In this document: positions 9,115 to 17,442 of the stretch, in pieces | Layout of the letters: every line of letters starts with the position of its first letter | Numbering within the stretch: the first letter of the stretch is position 1 | Position numbers and translations under genes: made by a program | The notes under the pieces: model-generated | The model's database searches: none | What the model was told of the DNA's origin: nothing | Seen by the model: the letters and a program-made list of their open reading frames with translations, nothing else | Assembly: GCA_964565945.1 (NCBI GenBank) | Contig: CAZMGY010000015.1 | Coordinates: 1-64,000 of the forward strand | Origin: CAZMGY01 sp964565945 [NCBI: uncultured bacterium] | GTDB taxonomy: Bacteria; GCA-001730085 | Length of the DNA stretch: 64,000 nucleotides | Direction of reading: 5' to 3'

Positions 9115-9588
9115 CTAAAGAGACGGTTTACGCAACTCTTGAAAAAAGTGACTGAGTAAATCACTGGCATCTTGTGCCAAAACGCCCGAAAAGATTTCGG
9201 CGGTGTGATTAAATCGTATGTCGGTCAAAGTGTTGCACAAACTGCCACAAGCTCCCTTTTTAGGATCATGCGCGGCAAAGACTATCCGAGGGATACGTGC
9301 CAGCTGAATCGCACCAGCGCACATAAAACAGGGCTCCAGAGTAGTGTATAAGGTACATTCGTTAAGACGCCACGAATCCAAAGCCTCCGACGCTTGAGTG
9401 ATAGCAATCATTTCGGCATGGGCTGTTGCATCACGCAGCTGTTCAACTTGATTATGAGCTCGACCAATAATTTTATTATCGTGAGTGATAATGCAACCAA
9501 TCGGCACTTCCTTGATCTCATAAGCTTTGACGGCCTCATTAAGCGCCAACTTCATAAAGTGAGTATCGAGATCTGCTTCGTGCAACAT
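9115..9588 (-). CDS. tadA: tRNA-specific adenosine deaminase
   Basis: TadA deaminates A34 to inosine in tRNA-Arg(ACG) so that one tRNA reads CGU, CGC and CGA. The 157-aa protein has the zinc-deaminase signature: HAEM (His plus catalytic Glu) near residue 55 and PCFMCAGA near residue 85. The ATG has AAGGA upstream. The gene starts 20 nt after the 3' end of a tRNA-Arg(ACG) on the same strand, its expected substrate. Confidence 0.95.
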   Translation of the reverse strand: MLHEADLDTHFMKLALNEAVKAYEIKEVPIGCIITHDNKIIGRAHNQVEQLRDATAHAEMIAITQASEALDSWRLNECTLYTTLEPCFMCAGAIQLARIPRIVFAAHDPKKGACGSLCNTLTDIRFNHTAEIFSGVLAQDASDLLSHFFQELRKPSL

Positions 9589-9608
9589 GCCCTATCCTTG
9601 AGAAATTT

Positions 9609-9683
9609 TACGCCCGGGAGGATTCGAACCTCCAAGCCTTCTAATCCGTAGTCAGACGATCTATCCAGTTGATCTACGGGCGC
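9609..9683 (-). tRNA. tRNA-Arg (anticodon ACG)
   Basis: The minus strand folds into a full cloverleaf. It has a 7-bp acceptor stem GCGCCCG/CGGGCGT (first pair G-U), a 4-bp D stem GATC/GATC with GG in the loop, and an anticodon stem TCTGA/TTAGA around loop CTACGGA with anticodon ACG at 9647-9649. The variable loop is 6 nt, and the T arm is GGAGG-TTCGAAT-CCTCC. The discriminator is A and CCA is not encoded. The A34 is a TadA substrate and tadA lies directly downstream. Confidence 0.95.
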
Positions 9684-9698
9684 ATAATGAAGTCACCA

Positions 9699-9727
9699 AT
9701 TATAACGATTCCGAGTTTTGAGGTCAA
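9699..9727 (-). promoter_or_regulatory. Strong promoter of tRNA-Arg/tadA
   Basis: Minus strand: TTGACC (9727-9722), 17-nt spacer, TATAAT (9704-9699), ending 15 nt before the tRNA 5' end. The -10 is a perfect consensus match and spacing is optimal. It should drive the tRNA and tadA as one transcript. Confidence 0.75.
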
Positions 9728-9739
9728 GCCATATAAACA

Positions 9740-9771
9740 AAAGCTCTTGGTTACGGTTAAGCAAGAGCTTT
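9740..9771 (-). terminator. Intrinsic terminator after the hldA-kdsB-pyrG-tsaE-tsaB operon
   Basis: A 10-bp inverted repeat, AAAGCTCTTG ... CAAGAGCTTT, with a 12-nt loop. On the minus strand it is followed by TTGTTTATA. An outer pairing, AGGTCA/TGACCT (9721-9726 with 9771-9776), could extend it but overlaps the tRNA promoter -35. Confidence 0.6.
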
Positions 9772-9846
9772 GACCTTTAGCTTCCCTGTCTTAGTTGACA
9801 ACTCTGTTTCAAGGGCTGCCACATGACGCAAATAAAGTTCGATCAT
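9757..9846 (-). CDS. Possible 29-residue small protein
   Basis: An ATG-initiated ORF lies between tsaB and the terminator, with product MIELYLRHVAALE... ending KVKALA and an AAGAGA stretch about 7 nt upstream. Its 3' end runs into the terminator stem. The composition looks protein-like: amphipathic, charged helix. There is no homology I recognise. It may be a genuine small protein or the relic of a longer gene. Confidence 0.25.
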   Translation of the reverse strand: MIELYLRHVAALETELSTKTGKLKVKALA

Positions 9847-9881
9847 GGTTATCTCTTTGTGTTCTATCCAGCCTTTAATAA

Positions 9882-10544
9882 TTAGTAAGACGAAACCAAG
9901 TATAACGGTGTGCTGCTTGCGAGTTCTGGATTGGGATTGTGACTGTGCTGTTCCAGGGCTAAGTTGATAAGCTTAAGAGAGTCTAAGTGAAACATTTTTG
10001 TGTTCACTGTAATCCACGAGCTTTGAGCCAGATAGGAAGCTATTTCGTCTTCGAAGGCAAGACTGCCCGTTCCGATAATATAGCAATCTTGGTTAATTAA
10101 ACTTAAAGCTTCTTGGATGGGCAGATACAGGGGCTTGCAAAGAGTTTCTTTGCTTGTTCCAAAGAATTGAGCATACACATGACCATGACGCGCATCTATC
10201 AAGCAAAGAGTGGCTTTATCGCTTTGGGTTTGTGCTGCAAGACCTTTAAGAGCACTGAGACCATAACAAGGTTTCTGAGTGCTGTATGCTAGTGTGCGAA
10301 TCGCCATAAGTCCGATACGTATACCAGTGAAAGATCCTGGACCTCGAACAACGCCCCAAATGTCGATATCTATGGGCGACAATTGATGTGCTTGAAGAAG
10401 CTGTTCAATCGATGGAAGCAATTCTTGCGAATGAGCATTGGCCTGCTCGTTTACCTGCTGGATACGTTCCCCCGAAGTTAATTGCAGAGCAAGCTGTAGG
10501 TTGTGGGCATGGGTATCGGCAATCAAAAGAGTAGGTGAACTCAT
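9882..10544 (-). CDS. tsaB: tRNA N6-threonylcarbamoyladenosine synthesis protein TsaB
   Basis: TsaB (YeaZ) is the non-catalytic ASKHA-fold partner of TsaD in t6A37 modification of ANN-decoding tRNAs. The 220-aa protein has the N-terminal LLIADTHAHNLQLAL strand-turn, the typical VVRGPGSFTGIRIGLM motif near residue 65, and a CLIDARHGHVYAQ segment. It begins 2 bp after the tsaE stop, so the pair TsaE-TsaB is cotranscribed. TsaD and TsaC are not in this window. Confidence 0.92.
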   Translation of the reverse strand: MSSPTLLIADTHAHNLQLALQLTSGERIQQVNEQANAHSQELLPSIEQLLQAHQLSPIDIDIWGVVRGPGSFTGIRIGLMAIRTLAYSTQKPCYGLSALKGLAAQTQSDKATLCLIDARHGHVYAQFFGTSKETLCKPLYLPIQEALSLINQDCYIIGTGSLAFEDEIASYLAQSSWITVNTKMFHLDSLKLINLALEQHSHNPNPELASSTPLYLVSSY

Positions 10545-10546
10545 AG

Positions 10547-11017
10547 TTAAAACTCCATTGTTTTTAAAATGTCTTGACCGCGCTCAGAATAGGCCTCGAA
10601 GCGTATCAAACGTGTATTTTCACTGTGATATTCGAGGATAACGTCGATATCACGTTGAACCTTTTGATCAAATTTATTGGCCCATTCAATGAGAAATATA
10701 CCTTCTTGGTTCAAATAATCGTCCATGCCAAGGTTATACAGTTCGCTGGCATTTTCTAGGCGATAAAGATCGAAGTGATAGATCGAAAGCGGGCCAGGGT
10801 AAATGTTAACCAAGGTGAATGTCGGACTACTGACTTGGTAGGCCAGATCTGTTTGAATATGTTCCGCTATGCCTCGCGAAAAGCAAGTCTTGCCTGCACC
10901 TAAGTCTCCAATAAGCCCCACAATATCCTTATTTTTAAGATGTTGAGCCAAAAACTGGGCGATGTGTTCTGTTTCGTGGTCATTATGACTGAGAATGATG
11001 TGAGAGTTCATGAGCAC
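10547..11017 (-). CDS. tsaE: tRNA threonylcarbamoyladenosine synthesis ATPase TsaE
   Basis: TsaE is the P-loop ATPase that drives turnover of the TsaB-TsaD complex. It shows a Walker A loop (GLIGDLGAGKTCFSRG), the SSPTFTLVNIY switch segment, YHFDLYRL, and LIEWANKF, in family order. Start choice is unclear: GTG 11017 has TGGAT 6 nt upstream, while ATG 11011 lies two codons later. It overlaps the upstream membrane-protein gene by 35 bp. Confidence 0.92.
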   Translation of the reverse strand: MLMNSHIILSHNDHETEHIAQFLAQHLKNKDIVGLIGDLGAGKTCFSRGIAEHIQTDLAYQVSSPTFTLVNIYPGPLSIYHFDLYRLENASELYNLGMDDYLNQEGIFLIEWANKFDQKVQRDIDVILEYHSENTRLIRFEAYSERGQDILKTMEF

Positions 11018-11777
11018 GTAAATCCATTAAAACGCGGTTGCCATACAAAATCATAACCACAACACGAGCTATAAAAGCTGCGAAAGTGGCCAGACCCACC
11101 CACTGCATAACAAAAGAAACAAGCAGTGCGGGGAAGAGGCTGAGTAAGCTTATTATTACCAGTTTGGAATATCTTATATCGAGCTTATAGAAGCGAGCTC
11201 TAAGATAGAAACAGAATCCAATAAGCAAAATGAGCCCCAAGTTGATGGCTAAGCTGGTGGAGGCAATTATACCTGCGAACAAAGGAAAGGTTATGGCGTA
11301 AATGATTGGGCGCCACTCCTCGAGTTTTGTGTTGTCGACGGTGAACGGCCCAATAAGTTCACTAATTTTACGTGCATCAAACCACGTTTTGCGACGAAAG
11401 TCTTTCTTGAACAAGATGCTATCTCGTTTGACAAGGAGCCCCGAAGGAACGTCTGGGCCTAGATCTTGAATAGCTCCTGTAGTGTCGACCACAATTCTAA
11501 AATGATTCACATTGGGCGAAACGTAGGGTTGGTTGAGTGATGAGCTAATTTCCCCGTCTTGGATAACGAAGGTCGGAAAGTCATCGTTGAAATAAGAGCG
11601 AGAGAGGTTTAGCAAATCATCGACAGACCCCATACCATCAAGTCCATAAACGGCAAATGCGTAGAAAAAGACACTGCCGATGAACAAACGAAACAAACGA
11701 AACAAGGATAATTGTTCGCAGTTCCTATAAAAGTTCAAATTAAGAATCAGACTGTCTTTAAAATTTTTTATAAGCAC
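10983..11777 (-). CDS. Membrane protein, possibly DUF1189 family
   Basis: A 264-aa protein with one N-terminal membrane segment (RLFIGSVFFYAFAVYGL), a roughly 110-residue probably extracytoplasmic domain, and three or four C-terminal membrane segments (ITFPLFAGIIASTSLAIN, LGLILLIGFCFYLRA, LVIISLLSLFPALLVSFVMQW, FAAFIARVVVMILYG). That layout recalls DUF1189 proteins, but I cannot confirm the family. The GTG start has AGGAGA 9 nt upstream and overlaps the pyrG stop by 10 bp. Function unknown. Confidence 0.6.
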   Translation of the reverse strand: MLIKNFKDSLILNLNFYRNCEQLSLFRLFRLFIGSVFFYAFAVYGLDGMGSVDDLLNLSRSYFNDDFPTFVIQDGEISSSLNQPYVSPNVNHFRIVVDTTGAIQDLGPDVPSGLLVKRDSILFKKDFRRKTWFDARKISELIGPFTVDNTKLEEWRPIIYAITFPLFAGIIASTSLAINLGLILLIGFCFYLRARFYKLDIRYSKLVIISLLSLFPALLVSFVMQWVGLATFAAFIARVVVMILYGNRVLMDLRAHELSHHSQS

Positions 11778-13402
11778 AAACGTGTCTCCTTAGGATATTG
11801 TTCTGCGGCTGCTGCAATGAAACCATGAAACAAAGGATGCGCCGCGATAGGTTGTGATTGAAATTCAGGATGAAATTGAACCCCGACAAACCAGGGGTGT
11901 TCGGGAAGCTCAATAATTTCGACCAAATGACGCTCTGGATGGGTTCCTGCAATGAACAAGCCCTTTTGAGTTAAGGCATCCAAGTAGTGGTTGTTAAATT
12001 CATAACGGTGACGATGGCGTTCCTTAATCATATCTTTCTGGTAAGCTTGATAAGATAAACTTTGGGGATCCAATTGGCATGGGTACGACCCCAAACGCAT
12101 GGTTCCACCCATACTGGTCACTTGGTTTTGTTCATTCATAAGCGCAATCAAGGGCTCCGCTGTTGTTGGGTCAAATTCCATGCTATTGGCTTTTTCAAGA
12201 CCACATACATTGCGGGCAAATTCGATGACCGCACATTGCATCCCCAGACATACGCCTAAGAAAGGAATGTTATTTTCTCGGGCATAGCGAATGGCCGTGA
12301 TTTTACCTGGAATGCCTCGGTCACCAAAACCGCCTGGAACGAGAAGACCTTGGATATTATTTAACTTTTGGTGAACATTCGATTCTTGAATGTCTTCGGA
12401 ATCGATGCGAAGGATGTCGATCTGAGCTTTGTTAGAAAATCCTGCATGCACGAGAGATTCATAGATACTTTTATAGGCATCCTGGAGATCGATATACTTG
12501 CCAACCACTGCAATATGACAGGTTTGTTCCAGTTTTTTTATGTTATCGAGCATGGCGAGCCACTTGTATTCTAATTCTTTATTACGTTCTTTAGGATTTA
12601 ATTTAAATTTGTCTAGAATAATGCTGTCGAGCCGTTCTGATTTAAGGTAAAGAGGAAGCTCGTAAATGGAGTCGCTTACGTCGATTTCTTCAATGACTGA
12701 CTCTTGGTCAACATTGCAGAAGAGAGAAATTTTGTCTTTGATATCTTTGGTGAGCTTTTTTTCGGTCCGACAAATAATAATATCGGGCTGAATACCAATT
12801 TCCCGGAGTCTTTCGACACTGTGTTGGGTTGGCTTTGTTTTAAGTTCACCTGCAGCTTTAATATAGGGAATAAGTGTAACATGCATATACAAACAGTTCT
12901 CACGTGCCACATCGTTACGTAGTTGGCGAATGGATTCCAAGAAGGGTAATCCTTCAATGTCACCCACCGTTCCGCCGATTTCGACGATCACAAAATCAAT
13001 TGAAGAGTCGTCTTCAAAGGAACGGATTCGCTTATTGATTTCATTGGTAACATGAGGAATTACTTGAACAGTTTCACCTAAAAAATCTCCGCGTCGTTCC
13101 TGAGAAAGAACCGTGTGGTAAACGCTTCCAGCTGTAATGTTGTTTTTTTGTGACAAATCTTCGGACGTGAAGCGTTCGTAATGTCCCAAGTCAAGGTCTG
13201 TTTCGGCACCGTCATTGGTAACATAAACTTCTCCATGTTGAAAAGGGCTCATTGTGCCTGGGTCAATATTGAGGTAAGGGTCGACTTTAAGCAAAGCTAC
13301 CTTGAAACCATCTACTTCGAGAAGATGACCAACAGAAGCTGCCGTTAAACCTTTACCTAGAGATGAAACAACGCCTCCTGTAATAAAAATATATTTAGGC
13401 AT
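11768..13402 (-). CDS. pyrG: CTP synthase
   Basis: Makes CTP from UTP, ATP and glutamine. The 544-aa length is normal. The N-terminal synthetase domain begins with KYIFITGGVVSSLGKGLTAAS. The C-terminal class I glutamine amidotransferase domain has the nucleophile motif FLGVCLGMQ (Cys near residue 380) and a His-Glu pair in VQFHPEF. It overlaps kdsB by 8 bp. This places the CTP supplier in the same transcript as the CTP-consuming CMP-Kdo synthetase. Confidence 0.98.
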   Translation of the reverse strand: MPKYIFITGGVVSSLGKGLTAASVGHLLEVDGFKVALLKVDPYLNIDPGTMSPFQHGEVYVTNDGAETDLDLGHYERFTSEDLSQKNNITAGSVYHTVLSQERRGDFLGETVQVIPHVTNEINKRIRSFEDDSSIDFVIVEIGGTVGDIEGLPFLESIRQLRNDVARENCLYMHVTLIPYIKAAGELKTKPTQHSVERLREIGIQPDIIICRTEKKLTKDIKDKISLFCNVDQESVIEEIDVSDSIYELPLYLKSERLDSIILDKFKLNPKERNKELEYKWLAMLDNIKKLEQTCHIAVVGKYIDLQDAYKSIYESLVHAGFSNKAQIDILRIDSEDIQESNVHQKLNNIQGLLVPGGFGDRGIPGKITAIRYARENNIPFLGVCLGMQCAVIEFARNVCGLEKANSMEFDPTTAEPLIALMNEQNQVTSMGGTMRLGSYPCQLDPQSLSYQAYQKDMIKERHRHRYEFNNHYLDALTQKGLFIAGTHPERHLVEIIELPEHPWFVGVQFHPEFQSQPIAAHPLFHGFIAAAAEQYPKETRLCL

Positions 13403-14132
13403 GGCCAGTGTTCCTCTCTGATAATATTTTTTGAGCTGCTAGTAGGTCGTCTTGAGTGTCTATCCCTAAACAGACTTCTTCGCAGAGTGTAACATGAATC
13501 GAGATTCCTTGCTCAAGGGCACGTAACTGTTCGAGTTGTTCGACTTGTTCAAGTAAAGAGGGTGGCCAAGATACGAAATCGAGTAAAAAATCTTTGCGGT
13601 AAGCATACACTCCAATGTGTTTGTAGTATTGAAGTGTTTGATAGGTGTTATATTTGTACGGAATAACTGAACGAGAAAAATAGAGTGCGCGTCCCTGATG
13701 ATCAAATGTGACTTTAACGTTGTGTGGGGACTGCGCATCTTCTTCGGACATGGGATGTGCCAGGGTGGCCATAGGATACATAGGGTTTTGGCATGCCGCA
13801 ATCAGTTCCGAAAGATACTGCGTTGGAAGAAAGGGTTCATCACCTTGGATGTTCACGATCACATCTCCCTCGATGCACAAGACTGCTTCTGCGATGCGGT
13901 CGGTGCCCGAAGGATGATCTCGGGATGTTAAAACGGCCTGTCCTCCAAATTGTTCAACAACGGATTTGATTTCGTTGGAATCGGTGGCGACAATGATTGC
14001 GTCTAACGCAGTGCATTTCTGAGCATTTTCGAAGGTGTGCTGAATAAGCGGCTTGCCTTTAAGCTCGATGAGCATTTTTTCAGCTAATCTTGTTGATAAG
14101 AGACGTGCAGGAATCACACCAATTGTTTGCAT
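13395..14132 (-). CDS. kdsB: 3-deoxy-manno-octulosonate cytidylyltransferase
   Basis: KdsB activates Kdo as CMP-Kdo for lipid A-core assembly. The 245-aa protein shows the family N-terminus IPARLLSTRLAEKML, then ATDSNEI, VNIQGDEPF (metal site), VIPYKYN, HIGVYAYRKDFL and GIDTQDDL. It overlaps both neighbours: the heptose kinase upstream by 19 bp and pyrG downstream by 8 bp. It is good evidence for an LPS-bearing outer membrane. Confidence 0.97.
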   Translation of the reverse strand: MQTIGVIPARLLSTRLAEKMLIELKGKPLIQHTFENAQKCTALDAIIVATDSNEIKSVVEQFGGQAVLTSRDHPSGTDRIAEAVLCIEGDVIVNIQGDEPFLPTQYLSELIAACQNPMYPMATLAHPMSEEDAQSPHNVKVTFDHQGRALYFSRSVIPYKYNTYQTLQYYKHIGVYAYRKDFLLDFVSWPPSLLEQVEQLEQLRALEQGISIHVTLCEEVCLGIDTQDDLLAAQKILSERNTGHA

Positions 14133-15109
14133 AGTGTTGCCTTGAGTTCATCGATTGTCACTGCCGCAACGCCAACTTTGCCAACAACAACTCCACCAGC
14201 AATGTTAGATAAATAAGTGGCTTCTTCCAACGAAGATCCTGCCCCAAGCGCTAAAGCAAAAGTAGCGATCACGGTATCACCAGCTCCAGAGACATCAAAA
14301 ACTTCTTGGGCTACGGTGGGTATATGTAAAGGCGCTTTATCCTTTTGAAATAAGGACATACCGTGCTCTCCTCGCGTGAGGAGGACAGCTTTGCAGTTAA
14401 TTTTTTTTAAAAGGGCTTCTCCGCATTGGCAAAGAGACAGGTTATCTTTGATTGTGATTCCCGTTACTTTTTCGGCTTCGTGATGATTCGGAGTGATCAC
14501 ATCGACATTGGCATAATAGTCGAAGTATTTCTCTTTAGGATCGACGGCAATCAGCACATTGTGTTTATGCGCTTCCCGAACAATATTTTGAATCAATTGG
14601 GGTGTAATGAGACCCTTGCCATAATCTTCGATGATAACGATGTTAATCGAAGGCATAAGGGCGACAACTTGTTCCATTAATTTGTCGTGCTGTTCTTCTG
14701 TGATATCGTCTTTGACTTCGCGGTCGATACGAACCACTTGCTGGTTATAAGCGATCACACGGTCTTTGACTGTTGTGATACGTTGCTCGTCTTCAATGAT
14801 TCCTGAACAGTCTGTTTGAGATTCTTGGATCTTTTGGATCAGTTGTTTGCTATATTCATCTTTTCCAACGACACCGCACAAATAAGGTTTGCCTGTTAAG
14901 CTAGCAATGTTATTGCTCACGTTGGCAGCTCCGCCTGGCATTGCTGATTCTCGTTGCACTTCGACAATGGGCACAGGTGCTTCGGGAGAAATGCGCTGGA
15001 CACTTCCCCAAAAAAAGCGATCAAGCATGAGATCACCAATGATAAGGACTCGCACCTGGGAGAATTGTTCTAGAGTTTTTGAAAATGAATAACTATCATT
15101 GTTTAACAT
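14114..15109 (-). CDS. D-glycero-beta-D-manno-heptose-7-phosphate kinase (HldA/RfaE domain I)
   Basis: A PfkB-type sugar kinase that phosphorylates heptose-7-phosphate at C1 on the way to ADP-heptose. The ATG at 15109 has AGGA 9 nt upstream (331 aa). A longer reading to 15346 has no ribosome site and runs through an intergenic region. Visible: VLIIGDLMLDRFFWGSVQRISPEAPVP, the PGGAANVS substrate loop, ITPNHHEAE, and the anion-hole/catalytic DVSGAGDTVIA. The adenylyltransferase half of bifunctional HldE is absent, so a separate HldC is expected elsewhere. Confidence 0.9.
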   Translation of the reverse strand: MLNNDSYSFSKTLEQFSQVRVLIIGDLMLDRFFWGSVQRISPEAPVPIVEVQRESAMPGGAANVSNNIASLTGKPYLCGVVGKDEYSKQLIQKIQESQTDCSGIIEDEQRITTVKDRVIAYNQQVVRIDREVKDDITEEQHDKLMEQVVALMPSINIVIIEDYGKGLITPQLIQNIVREAHKHNVLIAVDPKEKYFDYYANVDVITPNHHEAEKVTGITIKDNLSLCQCGEALLKKINCKAVLLTRGEHGMSLFQKDKAPLHIPTVAQEVFDVSGAGDTVIATFALALGAGSSLEEATYLSNIAGGVVVGKVGVAAVTIDELKATLCKQLV

Positions 15110-15312
15110 ATGATTAATCCTATTATTTAGTATCAAACAATAAAAGTATGATTGTATCAAAAATTTAGCGTTTTGACCAGTTCTTTCCATGGCGTATTCT
15201 TGATGCTCCGAGGGCGAATGTCGTGAAATTTCGTGGATAAGATGTATCCCAATCAGTCGAGCCCTGAAAATCGAAAATCCGCAAGCTGAAAAAAAATAAT
15301 GACAAATAATGA
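15110..15312. other. Intergenic stretch between gsp locus and heptose kinase
   Basis: Together with the small ORF beside it, this makes a roughly 315-bp gap. It holds AT-rich sequence and the ribosome site of the heptose kinase (AGGA near 15118). TTGATA followed by TACTAA about 22 nt later could be part of a promoter, but the spacing is poor. I see no RNA gene or repeat in it. Confidence 0.3.
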
Positions 15313-15429
15313 TTAAAAGAGAAGATGGGGAGTATATGCTCCACATGTTCGAGAATGGTCTAAAATTAAGAGTGCTCCAACTAAAACAATGAGGATTTCG
15401 TTGTTTTTGCTGGTGATATCTCCATTCAT
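15313..15429 (-). CDS. 38-residue ORF coupled to gspM, possible truncated gspN-like gene
   Basis: An ATG overlapping the gspM stop as ATGA opens a 38-codon frame. Its product has a membrane-type helix (EILIVLVGALLIL) and ends HLLF. Position is last in a gspG-H-I-J-K-L-M series, where gspN usually sits. The ATGA junction and hydrophobic anchor suggest either a tiny membrane subunit or the surviving start of a lost gene. No homology can be claimed. Confidence 0.35.
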   Translation of the reverse strand: MNGDITSKNNEILIVLVGALLILDHSRTCGAYTPHLLF

Positions 15430-16004
15430 GAGGAAGGTTCCTTATTTTGAGATTGTGAAGACAACAGGTTCACCAAAATGTGAAGGGTCATTGTTCCATA
15501 AAATCCTCTAGGATGTTTGTTTTCGATGTCAAGCAAATGAATGTGAATGTCAAAAGAACTTGTTTCGATGGCTTTGATCATATCGATAAAAACAGGAGTT
15601 TCACAGAGAAATTCAATGTCTAAAAAGATAATGGATTGCATTTTATTCTGGCTTTTCTCTTGGTGAAAGGTGTAATTCATTAAGATATTAGGTTCGGTAT
15701 CGCCTAAAAACTTTTGGAGAAGTTCTAAGATAATCCGATGGGACTCTTCGACCTGACTAACTTTTAGAGCCTTGCTCTCTTGTTTGTTGAGGAGCGCTTT
15801 AAGTTTTTTAAGATCCTTGGCATAGCGTGCTTTATTTATAAATAGGTCTTCGTATTTTTGCAAGGATTTTCTAGTTTTTTTGAGTGAAGCTAAACTGGGA
15901 TCTTGTTGCGAGTATTTAAAATTTATTAAAGACAAAGAGCCAATCCCTATAAAAATTGCCAAAGGAAGGAGTATTTGTGAATTTAGATATTTACTTTTGT
16001 CCAC
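15426..16004 (-). CDS. gspM: GspM/PilO-like inner membrane assembly protein
   Basis: A 192-aa bitopic membrane protein. A short cytoplasmic start and one membrane helix (ILLPLAIFIGIGSLSLINF) are followed by a coiled-coil stretch rich in Lys/Leu, then a ferredoxin-like periplasmic domain (SIIFLDIEFLCETPVFIDMIKAIE). I chose GTG 16004 because GGGAG precedes it and the longer frame lies wholly inside gspL. It overlaps gspL by 14 bp. By position and architecture it is the T2SS M (PilO-like) subunit; sequence similarity alone would not settle it. Confidence 0.65.
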   Translation of the reverse strand: MDKSKYLNSQILLPLAIFIGIGSLSLINFKYSQQDPSLASLKKTRKSLQKYEDLFINKARYAKDLKKLKALLNKQESKALKVSQVEESHRIILELLQKFLGDTEPNILMNYTFHQEKSQNKMQSIIFLDIEFLCETPVFIDMIKAIETSSFDIHIHLLDIENKHPRGFYGTMTLHILVNLLSSQSQNKEPSS

Positions 16005-17442
16005 GAGCTTCTCCCTGCAAATATGAAAAATAGAACTTAGCTTGAAAACCAATATGATCTGGATATTCTTGTTTGATTTGAGATAGTTTCGAAATTTGTA
16101 AGGATTTGATATTGTAACATAAATCAAGTCCTTGACTGACATCTGCAACGCTTTGCGTTAAGCCTTCGAGCGTTATTTTTCCCGTTACGTCTTTAGAGAG
16201 ATGTGTTAGGTAGGTATGTGCGGGAAGGTGTCTGTTTAAATTACTGAGCAATGAAAGCAAGAAAGGTTGTTTCTTGAACGAAGAAGTGATTTTATGGATG
16301 GACTTGAGCTCTTTTTTTAACTTCTTTTGCAAAGATTTGGTCTTTTGGGCACCCTGACGGATTTCGCTGATCCTTTGTTTAAGCGGTTTTAAAAGAGAGA
16401 CGAGTTGGTGAGGTTTAAACGTCAAACCGAGCTGACATAGAAAAATACCGCCCAACAATGCGGACACATGAGGTTGGTATTTTTGAAAAGAAAGAGGGCC
16501 TTGAGACTCTGATTTTAGATCCAGATAAGGATACTGTTTCAAAATAGATATGGCGTGTCCAAAGGCAAGAATATACTCTCGTTCAATGGTATGCTCAACA
16601 GAAACATTTTGCATTTGTAAATTTTTGCAAAGATACTCAAGAATGAGGTCGGGGATATCCTTAATACTGTGGATTTTAAGGAAGCTAGGACGTGATCCAG
16701 ATTGAATGGTTTGGAAGTAAGTAATTGCACTTTCCATTTCATCGAAAATAATGTCCCATTCCGCACTAGGACCTTGATGTTCGTGAATGCTACTAAAGTT
16801 TGGATGTCCTGTGAGGGACTTTGAAAAACGTAGCAAGCCTTTATCTAAAATATTAATGTGGATCTCGTTTGGATTGCTTAGGTCGATTAAAAGAACTGTT
16901 TCAGTTTGAAATGTTTCGGAATGATAAATGTAGTAAGCAGAAATAGCGCATACTTTAAGGCTAACAAGAGGCTTTTTAAGTCCCCAGCTTTTGAGTTGTG
17001 CACGGTGTTTTTGCAAGCTTTCTTTTTTGGTTAAACCCAAAAGGATATGGAGGTGATGAGGGTTCATCTCTTTAAGTAAAGAAAAGTCGTAAACAATATC
17101 GTCCTTGTTGAAGGGAATGTGGTTTTCTATTTCGAACGATAAGGCTTGTTCTACAAGCTTGTGTTCCATGGGAGGCAGTTTAATTTCTTTGATAAGAACC
17201 TTCTCTAAAGGAGCAATGGTTCGAATATTCTGATTCGAAATACCGCATCGTTTAAGCAGTGCTGTAACTTTTTGACTAATTTCCGAAGAACTAGGATTAT
17301 CGGTTAAATATTCGATGCCATAGCTTGCAATTTTTAGATTAGGGCCTTGAATATGGCATTTAAGAGCACATATAAAGTGCTTCTCAATGGTTAAGCAGCC
17401 GACTGAGCTTAAATTAAAATTGATAAGTACCTTTTTAATCAT
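15991..17442 (-). CDS. gspL: GspL-like assembly platform protein (PilM-PilN type)
   Basis: A 483-aa protein. The N-terminal half resembles the actin-like PilM/GspL cytoplasmic domain (IRTIAPLEKVLIKEIKLPPMEHKLVEQALSFEIENHIPF). One membrane helix follows near residue 330 (ALLGGIFLCQLGLTF), then a coiled coil and a PilN-like periplasmic domain (FLLSLLSNLNRHLPAHTYLTHLS). GspL recruits the ATPase GspE to the inner membrane platform. It overlaps gspK by 8 bp. No gspE is in this locus. Confidence 0.75.
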   Translation of the reverse strand: MIKKVLINFNLSSVGCLTIEKHFICALKCHIQGPNLKIASYGIEYLTDNPSSSEISQKVTALLKRCGISNQNIRTIAPLEKVLIKEIKLPPMEHKLVEQALSFEIENHIPFNKDDIVYDFSLLKEMNPHHLHILLGLTKKESLQKHRAQLKSWGLKKPLVSLKVCAISAYYIYHSETFQTETVLLIDLSNPNEIHINILDKGLLRFSKSLTGHPNFSSIHEHQGPSAEWDIIFDEMESAITYFQTIQSGSRPSFLKIHSIKDIPDLILEYLCKNLQMQNVSVEHTIEREYILAFGHAISILKQYPYLDLKSESQGPLSFQKYQPHVSALLGGIFLCQLGLTFKPHQLVSLLKPLKQRISEIRQGAQKTKSLQKKLKKELKSIHKITSSFKKQPFLLSLLSNLNRHLPAHTYLTHLSKDVTGKITLEGLTQSVADVSQGLDLCYNIKSLQISKLSQIKQEYPDHIGFQAKFYFSYLQGEARGQK

